Shown here piece by piece: positions 15,726-22,297 of a stretch of DNA of 22,297 nt. The stretch lies in assembly GCA_035276085.1 (NCBI GenBank), contig DATELY010000018.1, forward strand, positions 1 through 22,297, in the 5' to 3' direction. Position 1 is the stretch's first letter; every line of letters begins with the position of its first letter. Below the pieces are notes generated by a model. The model did no database searches, had not been told where the DNA came from, and saw nothing but the letters and a program-made list of their open reading frames with translations. This stretch comes from DATELY01 sp035276085 (GTDB lineage Bacteria > Pseudomonadota > Gammaproteobacteria > Steroidobacterales > Steroidobacteraceae). The translations under genes were made by a program, and so were the position numbers.

Positions 15726-16801
15726 GCGAATTCCGTATCGATCCGGACGAGGCGCGCCACCAGGCGGACGCGTTTGCTCAGCGCTGGACGCAGGGGATGG
15801 CGGCGCTCGCGAATGCGGGTGAAGTCCGTATCGGCACCGCCCCGAAGGAAGAGATCTATCGCGAAGACAAGGTCGTCTTGTATCGCTACCAACCCGCGCC
15901 GGGTGTTGCTCGCAGCAAAGTCGTGCGCACGCCCATCGTGATCTGTTACGCGCTGGTCAACCGGCCGTACATGATGGACCTGCAGGAAGATCGCTCGCTC
16001 ATCCGCAGGCTGCTGGCGGAGGGTGTCGATGTCTATCTGATCGATTGGGGCTATCCCGATGGTGCCGATCGATTCCTGGCGCTGGAGGACTACGTTTGCG
16101 GTTATCTGCATCATTGCGTCGAGGCCGCAGCTCAACACGCGGGCAGCGAGCAAGTAAACCTGCTCGGCGTGTGCCAGGGCGGCACGATGAGCCTGTGTTA
16201 CGCGGCGCTCCATCCGGAACGATTGCGCAATCTGGTCACCATGGTGACGCCGGTGGACTTCCATACGGCCGACAACATGTTGATGAAGTGGGGACGCGAC
16301 CTCGATCTGGATACCTTGCTCGACGCTTCCGGCAACGTTCCCGGCGAGCTGCTCAATCTGGCATTCGTCGCACTGATGCCGTTTCGACTCACGAGCCAGA
16401 AGTACGTAGGCCTGCTCGATCAGATCGACAACCCGGCCGCGCTGGCGAATTTCCTGCGCATGGAGCACTGGATCTTCGACAGCCCGGATCAGCCCGCCGA
16501 GATGTTCCGCGATTTCATCACGCAGTTCGTCAAGAACAATGGGCTGGTCCGCGGCACGGCCAGGATCGGCGGCCGTAGCGTGGATTTGAAATCCGTGCGG
16601 TTGCCGTTGCTGAACATCTATGCAACGGAAGATCATCTCGTACCGCCGTCGGCGTCGTTGCCGCTCGCCCAGCTCGTTGGCAGCACCGACTACACGCTGG
16701 CCCCATTCAACGGCGGTCACATTGGTATCTATGTCAGCGGGACGGCTCAACGCACCATCCCGGCGACGATCGCGGATTGGCTGCGCGCCCGCGATGCTTG
16801 A
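15722..16801 (+). CDS. phaC: Class III poly(3-hydroxyalkanoate) synthase catalytic subunit PhaC
   Basis: Polymerises hydroxyacyl-CoA thioesters into PHA. The 359-residue length is that of class III enzymes (class I/II are near 560-590). It has an alpha/beta-hydrolase fold with lipase-like box GVCQGG. The expected triad is present: nucleophile Cys151, Asp304 in YATEDHLVPP, and His333 in NGGHIGIYVSG. Other family blocks are RPYMMDLQEDRSLIRRLL, VDVYLIDWGYPDGADR, TMVTPVDFHTADNML and ANFLRMEHWIFDSPDQ. It overlaps phaE by four bases and is followed 35 bases later by cysK. No phaA or phaB gene for monomer supply, and no intact phasin gene, is present in the window. Confidence 0.95.
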   Translation: MSEFRIDPDEARHQADAFAQRWTQGMAALANAGEVRIGTAPKEEIYREDKVVLYRYQPAPGVARSKVVRTPIVICYALVNRPYMMDLQEDRSLIRRLLAEGVDVYLIDWGYPDGADRFLALEDYVCGYLHHCVEAAAQHAGSEQVNLLGVCQGGTMSLCYAALHPERLRNLVTMVTPVDFHTADNMLMKWGRDLDLDTLLDASGNVPGELLNLAFVALMPFRLTSQKYVGLLDQIDNPAALANFLRMEHWIFDSPDQPAEMFRDFITQFVKNNGLVRGTARIGGRSVDLKSVRLPLLNIYATEDHLVPPSASLPLAQLVGSTDYTLAPFNGGHIGIYVSGTAQRTIPATIADWLRARDA

Positions 16802-16836
16802 TTGCCGTTTCCACTCTTAAGTCACGAGAGCTCGCC

Positions 16837-17778
16837 ATGATCTACGACAGCATTCTGAAAACGATCGGCCGCACACCCATCGTCCGCATCAATCGCCTCG
16901 CACCGAGCGGCATCACGATGTACGTGAAGTGCGAGTTCTTCAATCCGCTGTCTTCGGTGAAGGATCGCCTCGCCATTGCAATCATCGAAGATGCGGAGCG
17001 GCGCGGCACGCTGAAGGCGGGGCAAACCGTCGTGGAAGCAACGTCGGGCAATACGGGCATTGCGCTCGCCATGGTGTGCGCAGCGAAGGGCTATCCCTTC
17101 GTGGCCGTCATGGCCGAAACCTTCTCCGTGGAGCGGCGCAAAGTCATGCGCATGCTGGGCGCGAAGGTCGTGCTGACGCCGGCGGCAGAACGCGGCAGCG
17201 GCATGGTGCGCAAGGCGGCCGAGCTGGCGCAGAAGAATGGTTGGTTTCTCGCGCGGCAGTTCGAGAACCAGGCGAATCCCGAATATCACCGCAACACGAC
17301 CGGTCCGGAGATCCTCAGCGATTTCGCCGGTCAGCGGCTGGACTTCTGGGTGACCGGCTGGGGCACCGGCGGCACGCTGACGGGTGCTGGCGAGATCATC
17401 AAGAAGGCGCGTCCCGACGTGCGTGTGATTGCCACCGAGCCCGCAGGCGCATCGCTCCTCGCGGGAGGCGAATTCAAGCCGCACAAGATCCAGGGCTGGA
17501 CGCCCGACTTCGTGCCGGCCGTGCTCAACAAGGCCGTGGCCGACGAGATCGTGCCGGTCACGGATGAGGAAGCCATCGGCACGGCGAAGCGTTTGGCGTC
17601 CGCCGAAGGCATCTTCTGCGGCATCTCCTCCGGCGGCACGTTTGCGGCCGCGTTGAAAGTCGCACAGCGTGCGCCTCGAGGCAGCGTCATTCTTGCGATG
17701 CTGCCGGACACGGGGGAGCGCTATCTCACGACGGCGTTGTTCGAAGGCATCCAGGACGGCTCCGACGCCGAGATCTGA
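16837..17778 (+). CDS. cysK: Cysteine synthase A (O-acetylserine sulfhydrylase)
   Basis: PLP enzyme that makes cysteine from O-acetylserine and sulfide. The 313-residue length fits CysK. Key features are NPLSSVKDR with the PLP Lys42, VEATSGNTGIALA (substrate loop), GWGTGGTLTGAG (phosphate-binding Gly/Thr loop), CGISSGGTFAAAL, and the C-terminal ILAMLPDTGERYLTTALFEG. There are no CBS domains, so it is not a full-length cystathionine beta-synthase; CysM is a possible alternative within the family. The start is ATG 16837 with GAGAG six bases ahead; the open frame extends 60 bases further upstream but that part overlaps phaC. It is 35 bases after phaC and may share its transcript, though no functional link to PHA is evident. 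The next gene starts 87 bases on. Confidence 0.92.
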   Translation: MIYDSILKTIGRTPIVRINRLAPSGITMYVKCEFFNPLSSVKDRLAIAIIEDAERRGTLKAGQTVVEATSGNTGIALAMVCAAKGYPFVAVMAETFSVERRKVMRMLGAKVVLTPAAERGSGMVRKAAELAQKNGWFLARQFENQANPEYHRNTTGPEILSDFAGQRLDFWVTGWGTGGTLTGAGEIIKKARPDVRVIATEPAGASLLAGGEFKPHKIQGWTPDFVPAVLNKAVADEIVPVTDEEAIGTAKRLASAEGIFCGISSGGTFAAALKVAQRAPRGSVILAMLPDTGERYLTTALFEGIQDGSDAEI

Positions 17779-17865
17779 TGCGTTCCGACGCTGCGATGGC
17801 GGTGCGCCGGGAACGAAATTGCAACGTCGATCTCTGACCATCCGCCATCGGTTGTTCGTTCGTAC

Positions 17866-18999
17866 ATGTCGAAACATTCCATCACGCGCAAGGGCGGGAG
17901 CCGCATTCTCACCGGCCTGCGGGTTTGCCTGGCGAGCGCCAGTGTCCTCGCCTTGCTGACGGCCTGCGCCGATAACGATGCGCCGGCGCAAGCCAGTGCG
18001 TTTCTGAAGGGCGGCAAATCGGCTGCTGCCAACGGCAGCGCTGGCACAGCGACCGCCATCGTCGTGAGCGAGGTAGCGCACAAGGACTTCGACAGGGTGG
18101 TCGAGGCGATTGGTACCGCCCGTGCGAACGAAGCACTGGATGTCACGGCAAAGGTGTCCAACCGTGTCTCGGCGATTCGCTTCCGCGAGGGCCAGGAGGT
18201 ACGAGCCGGTGCGGTGCTCGTCGAATTCGACAGCGAAGAAGCTCGCGCGAATCTCGCCGAAGCCGAAGCCGCGCTCAGCGACAGTCGCAGCCAGTTCAAG
18301 CGCAGTCGCGAGTTGTACGAAACGCGCGCGCTGTCCGAAGCGCAGCTCGATCAGTTGCAGGCGACGTTGCAGGCCAACGAAGCGCGCGTCGCGGCGTCTC
18401 GCTCCCTGCTCAACGATCTCACCATCCGTGCACCCTTCGCGGGGCGCGTCGGCCTGCGCAACATCAGCGTGGGCAGCTTCGTGAGTCCCGGAACCGTCAT
18501 CACCACGCTCGATGACACGCGCACGATCAAGCTCGACTTCTCCGTTCCCGAGCTCTTCCTGCCCGTGCTGAAGGAAGGCCAGCAGATCGACGCCCGCAGC
18601 GCCGCCTATCCCGAGGCCACTTTCAAAGGCATCGTCGCGAGCATCGACAGTCGTGTGGATCCCGCCAGCCGTTCGATCATCGTGCGCGCCCGCATCGACA
18701 ATGCGGACCGGCGGCTGAAGCCGGGGATGTTCATGACCGTGCGTCTCATGCGCGCCGAGCCGCCTGCGCTGGTCGTGCCCGAAGAGGCGCTGGTGCCGCA
18801 AGGCGAGCGTCAATTCGTGTTCGTCGTGCGCAACGGCAAGGCGGCACGCATCGAAGTGCAGATTGGCCGGCGCCGGCCGGGCGAGGTGGAGATTCTGAAA
18901 GGCCTGACGGCGGGCGAGCAGGTCGTCACCGAAGGCACGCAGAAGATGCGCGATGGCGTGTCGGTGAAGATCGTCGAACGCGGTGAGCTGCCCGCATGA
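17866..18999 (+). CDS. RND efflux periplasmic adaptor lipoprotein (membrane fusion protein)
   Basis: The 377-residue adaptor links an inner-membrane RND pump to an outer-membrane channel. The N-terminal lipoprotein signal has lipobox LTAC (Cys34). A low-complexity linker follows, then the usual order: beta strand AIGTARANEALDVTAKVSNRVSAIRFREGQEVRAGAVLVEFDSEE (half lipoyl/barrel-sandwich), an alpha-hairpin coiled coil (about 125-180), LTIRAPFAGRVGLRNISVGSFVSPGTVITTL (second lipoyl half), a beta-barrel region, and a membrane-proximal domain with VVPEEALVPQGERQFVFVV. Its stop overlaps the permease start by four bases. No clear ribosome binding site is visible before ATG 17866. Gene subtype (for example acrA, mexE) cannot be named from sequence alone. 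Confidence 0.92.
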   Translation: MSKHSITRKGGSRILTGLRVCLASASVLALLTACADNDAPAQASAFLKGGKSAAANGSAGTATAIVVSEVAHKDFDRVVEAIGTARANEALDVTAKVSNRVSAIRFREGQEVRAGAVLVEFDSEEARANLAEAEAALSDSRSQFKRSRELYETRALSEAQLDQLQATLQANEARVAASRSLLNDLTIRAPFAGRVGLRNISVGSFVSPGTVITTLDDTRTIKLDFSVPELFLPVLKEGQQIDARSAAYPEATFKGIVASIDSRVDPASRSIIVRARIDNADRRLKPGMFMTVRLMRAEPPALVVPEEALVPQGERQFVFVVRNGKAARIEVQIGRRRPGEVEILKGLTAGEQVVTEGTQKMRDGVSVKIVERGELPA

Positions 19000-21900
19000 T
19001 GGTGTCCGAGCTGTCGGTGCGTCGCCCCGTGTTCGCCACGGTGGTGAGCCTGCTGCTCGTGATCCTCGGTTTCATGGCGGCGATGCGGCTGGCCGTGCGC
19101 GAGTATCCGGACATCAGTGCTCCCGTGGTCAGCATCGATACGCGCTACCGTGGCGCCACTGCAGCGGTGGTCGAATCCAAGATCACGCAGATCATCGAGA
19201 ACCAGGTCGCCGGTCTCGAAGGCATCGACAAGCTCACATCCAGCAGTGCCGAAGAGCGCTCACGGATCACGATCGAATTCACGGCGGATCGCGACATCGA
19301 ATCCGCTGCCAACGACGTGCGCGATCGAGTCGCGCGCGTACAGGGCGACCTGCCGGATGAAGCGGAGCCGCCGGAGATCACCAAAGTCGACGTTTCTTCC
19401 GATCCCATCATCTTCATCAATGTCGCCAGCGATAAACGCAACATCCTCGAGCTGAACGACTACGCCGACCGTTACCTGCTCGACCGCTTCTCGGTGGTGG
19501 AAGGCGTGGCGTTGGCGCGCATCACCGGCGAACGCCGCTACGCCATGCGCGTATGGCTGGATCGCAAGTCGCTGGCGGGGCGCGGCCTCACTGTCCAGGA
19601 TGTCGAAGATGCTCTGCGGCGCGAGAACGTGCAGTTGCCGGCCGGGCGCATCGAATCCACGCAACGCGAGTTCTCGTTGCGCACGGACACGGGGTTCTAC
19701 ACGGAAGGGGACTTCCGCGGGCTGGTGATCGGACGCGGCAAGGACGGCTATCTCGTGCGCCTCGGCGAGGTTGCCGAGATCAAACGCGATGCCGAGGATC
19801 CGCGTTCGCTGTCGCGCACCGACGGTGTGACCGGAATCGGCATCGCGATCGTTCCGACGTCGACGGCGAACGTGCTGGATGTCTCGCGCGGCATTCGTGC
19901 GGAGCTCGAACGCATTCAGTCCGGATTGCCGCCCGATATACGGGCGGAGCTCAACCTCGATTTTTCGATCTTCGTCGTCGCATCGATCGATGAGGTCGTG
20001 CACGCGCTCGTAGTCGCGCTGCTGCTCGTGCTCGTGGTGATCTATGGCTTCCTGGGCACGTTCCGAGCGACGCTGATCCCGGCACTCACGATTCCCGTCT
20101 CGATCATCGCCGCCTGCATCGTCATGGCGATTGCGGGTTACTCGATCAACGTGCTGACGTTGCTGGGTGCGGTGCTGGCGATCGGTCTGGTGGTCGACGA
20201 TGCCATCGTCGTGCTGGAGAACATCGTCCGCCGCATCGAGATGGGCGAGCCGGCCTTGCTGGCATCGATCGACGGCAGCCGCGAAATCGGCTTCGCCGTG
20301 CTGGCCACGACGCTGGTGTTGATTGCCGTATTCCTGCCGATCTCCTACCTGCCCGGCAATCTCGGTCGCTTGTTCGGTGAATTCGGCATCACGATCGCCG
20401 CCGCGGTGGCGTTCTCGGCACTGTTATCGCTCACGCTCGTGCCGATGATGACGTCGAAGTTCTTTGCGCGCGGCATCGTGCGCGGGCGTGTCACGGTCCA
20501 CATCGAGCGCTTCTTCCACTGGCTCTCTTCGCGGTACGAACAGTGGCTACGCGTTGCGATCCGTCGACCCTGGATGATCGTGGGGCTGGCTGTCGTTTCT
20601 TTGGTGCTGGCGGTCGTGCTGTATCGCGGATTACCGACGGAGTACGCACCGACTGAAGATCGCGCGCTGGTGCAGATCATCGTGACGGCGCCCGAAGGCT
20701 CGAGCCTGGGATACCTGGATCGGTACTTGCGGCAGGTCGAGGCGATCGCGACCGAGGAAATAAAGAGCGGCAACGCGCTGCGCACGCTGGCCCGCAGTGG
20801 CAATTACGGCGGTGGTGGCGATGTCAATGTCGGCCGCGTGATCGTGCCGCTCTCCACATGGGATGAGCGCAGCGACTCGGCGCAAGAGATCATCGACCGG
20901 TTGCGCAAACGGCTCGCGGACTTGCCGGGCATTCGCGTCGTCGTCACACAACCCGGCAGTCTCGGCGTCCGCGGTGTCGGTACGCCTGTGCGGCTCGTGC
21001 TTGGCGGTCCCAGTTACGACGACCTGGTGAAATGGCGGGACATCGTGCTCGCAAAGGCAGCGGAGAACCCAGGCCTCGTCAATCTCGACTCCGATTACTA
21101 CGAGCGCAAGCCGCAGATGCAAGTGTCGATCGAGCGCAGCCGTGCGGCCGATCTGGGAGTCTCGCTGGAGACCGTGGGGCGCACGCTCGAGACCATGATG
21201 GGCTCGCGCATCGTGACGACGTATCTGGAGCGCGGCGAGGAATACAACGTCGTGCTGCAGGCACGCGAGTCGGATCGGGCGACGCCCAGCGACCTCGAGA
21301 ACATCTACGTGCGCTCGACGACGACGGGTGCATTGATTCCGATGTCCAATCTCGTGCGCATCACCGAAGTCGCAGGTCCCACGGAGTTCCGGCGCTTCAA
21401 TCGTCTGCGCGCGATCACGATCTCGGCGGGCCTCGCTCCGGGGTACTCGTTGGGACAAGCGCTCGACTATCTGGAGAATGTCGTTCGCACCGAGCTGCCG
21501 GCGGACGCGCAGATCGACTACGACGGCGAGTCACGCGAGTTCCGGCGTTCGGGTGGAGCGCTGTACATCACGTTTGCACTGGCATTGGTGATCGTCTTCC
21601 TCGTGCTCGCGGCGCAGTTCGAAAGCTTCCGGCATCCTGTCGTCATCATGATGACCGTCCCGCTCGCGGTGACCGGTGCGCTGATCGGCTTATGGCTGCA
21701 AGGCGGCAGCATCAACGTGTTCAGTCAGATCGGCGCGATCATGTTGATCGGGCTCGCGGCGAAGAACGGCATTCTGATCGTGGAGTTCGCCAATCAGCTG
21801 CGCGATCGCGGCGTCGAGTTCATCGAGTCGGTGATCCAGGCCTCGGCCATCCGTTTGCGCCCGGTGCTGATGACGAGTCTCTGTACGGTGTTCGGCGCCA

Positions 21901-22103
21901 TCCCGTTGCTGCTCGCCACGGGGGCCGGCGCCGAGAGCCGCAAGTCCATCGGTGCGGTCGTGGTGTTCGGCGTGACGTTCTCGATGTTCCTGACGCTGTT
22001 CGTGGTGCCGGCCGTGTATGCGCTCGTGGCTCGCAAGTCGCACTCGCCGGAGCACGTGAGTCGTCTGGTCAAGAAGCTGCGGGAGGGTCGGGCGGACGTC
22101 TGA
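18996..22103 (+). CDS. RND multidrug efflux permease (HAE1/AcrB type)
   Basis: Proton-driven inner-membrane exporter, 1035 residues, the normal size for the family. The N-terminus starts SELSVRRPVFATVVSLLLVILGF (TM1). Porter domains follow, then the TM cluster with GLVVDDAIVVLENI, which has the proton-relay pair Asp401-Asp402 in TM4. The second half repeats the plan and carries GLAAKNGILIVEFANQ with the TM10 Lys923. Hydrophobic runs for about 12 TM helices are seen. It overlaps the adaptor gene by four bases (ATGA); a second ATG three bases on is an alternative start. No TolC-like channel gene follows within the window, so it must be elsewhere. Drug or substrate range cannot be inferred; heavy-metal (CusA) type is disfavoured because the residues match the hydrophobe/amphiphile class. 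Confidence 0.95.
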   Translation: MMVSELSVRRPVFATVVSLLLVILGFMAAMRLAVREYPDISAPVVSIDTRYRGATAAVVESKITQIIENQVAGLEGIDKLTSSSAEERSRITIEFTADRDIESAANDVRDRVARVQGDLPDEAEPPEITKVDVSSDPIIFINVASDKRNILELNDYADRYLLDRFSVVEGVALARITGERRYAMRVWLDRKSLAGRGLTVQDVEDALRRENVQLPAGRIESTQREFSLRTDTGFYTEGDFRGLVIGRGKDGYLVRLGEVAEIKRDAEDPRSLSRTDGVTGIGIAIVPTSTANVLDVSRGIRAELERIQSGLPPDIRAELNLDFSIFVVASIDEVVHALVVALLLVLVVIYGFLGTFRATLIPALTIPVSIIAACIVMAIAGYSINVLTLLGAVLAIGLVVDDAIVVLENIVRRIEMGEPALLASIDGSREIGFAVLATTLVLIAVFLPISYLPGNLGRLFGEFGITIAAAVAFSALLSLTLVPMMTSKFFARGIVRGRVTVHIERFFHWLSSRYEQWLRVAIRRPWMIVGLAVVSLVLAVVLYRGLPTEYAPTEDRALVQIIVTAPEGSSLGYLDRYLRQVEAIATEEIKSGNALRTLARSGNYGGGGDVNVGRVIVPLSTWDERSDSAQEIIDRLRKRLADLPGIRVVVTQPGSLGVRGVGTPVRLVLGGPSYDDLVKWRDIVLAKAAENPGLVNLDSDYYERKPQMQVSIERSRAADLGVSLETVGRTLETMMGSRIVTTYLERGEEYNVVLQARESDRATPSDLENIYVRSTTTGALIPMSNLVRITEVAGPTEFRRFNRLRAITISAGLAPGYSLGQALDYLENVVRTELPADAQIDYDGESREFRRSGGALYITFALALVIVFLVLAAQFESFRHPVVIMMTVPLAVTGALIGLWLQGGSINVFSQIGAIMLIGLAAKNGILIVEFANQLRDRGVEFIESVIQASAIRLRPVLMTSLCTVFGAIPLLLATGAGAESRKSIGAVVVFGVTFSMFLTLFVVPAVYALVARKSHSPEHVSRLVKKLREGRADV

Positions 22104-22118
22104 TGCGTCCACCGTGCC

Positions 22119-22280
22119 TACCCCCTCCCCTGCGAAGCGGGGGAGGGTTGGGGTGGGGGCGAATTTCGCACTGAGGCTTGATTGAGAGCCCCCATCCTGT
22201 CCTTCTGATGTGCAGGGACGCACGAATGGCGCGGGCGCATGGATGCGCAGGAGCGGCCCCCGCTTCGCAAGGGAAGGGAC
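22119..22280. repeat. MITE/BIME-like intergenic repeat, copy 2
   Basis: This is the second copy of the element at 12788-12974, beginning 15 bases after the RND permease stop codon. The left end forms a hairpin, CCCTCCCC pairing with GGGGAGGG around GCGAAGC, and is mirrored at the right end by CCCCCGCTTCGC. It lacks the roughly 23-base insert present in copy 1. Inner palindromic pieces include GCGCAT-GG-ATGCGC. The rest of the window (22281-22297) shows nothing further. Confidence 0.78.
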
Positions 22281-22297
22281 GCGCGCGAAGGCTCTCC

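Noticed and set aside
17794..17850. 9-bp inverted repeat CGATGGCGG / CCGCCATCG between cysK and the RND adaptor as a terminator or operator
   Set aside because: The arms are 39 bases apart with no T tract, so it is not a terminator, and the symmetry alone is too weak to claim an operator.
16822..18813. 663-codon open frame on the minus strand across cysK and the RND adaptor
   Set aside because: It lies wholly opposite two well-recognised genes, gives a His/Arg-rich product without domain features, and is what GC-rich codon bias produces on the opposite strand.

Overview
The window looks like chromosomal DNA from a GC-rich free-living gammaproteobacterium. Steroidobacteraceae, Nevskiales or Xanthomonadales relatives would fit, because it combines several Caulobacter-type TonB-dependent receptors (TBDRs), class III PHA synthase genes and a glycogen locus. 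This placement is inferred from gene content and was not tested by any search. There are 14 supported intact or edge-cut protein genes and one gene remnant. No tRNA, rRNA, CRISPR array, transposase or phage gene is visible.

Layout. (1) 1-8731 is a head-to-tail array of three TBDRs: one lacking its 5' end at the window edge, then 944 and 1012 residues. Each internal gene is preceded by a long non-coding leader of about 650 or 475 bp and followed by a hairpin. (2) 8777-10904, minus strand, is a tight three-gene operon in which every product has an export signal: an unrecognised secreted protein, a DUF192 protein and a two-domain retropepsin-like aspartic protease. (3) 11018-14446 holds glgC and a LEA14/WHy-type lipoprotein gene on the plus strand, convergent with glgA on the minus strand. 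(4) 14522-14735 is a truncated, frameshifted remnant of the PHA regulator gene phaR. (5) 14856-16801 is phaE-phaC, a class III PHA synthase with a 4-bp gene overlap. (6) 16837-17778 is cysK. (7) 17866-22103 is an RND efflux pair, adaptor lipoprotein plus permease, with a 4-bp overlap and no outer-membrane channel gene in view.

How the genes work together. The TBDR array serves uptake of unknown large or scarce substrates across the outer membrane. The middle is a carbon-storage district: GlgC makes ADP-glucose, GlgA polymerises it, and PhaE/PhaC make polyhydroxyalkanoate. The usual PHA regulator is broken at this site. The three exported proteins probably act together in the periplasm or outer envelope, but their job is unknown.

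The points most worth a second look are the phaR remnant, a GTATAC motif found only in the two TBDR leaders (five copies), a pair of MITE/BIME-like intergenic repeats at 12788 and 22119, the three-gene exported-protein operon, and the LEA-like lipoprotein coupled to glgC. I did not see a clear, wholly new multi-gene system. The best candidate for one is the exported-protein operon.
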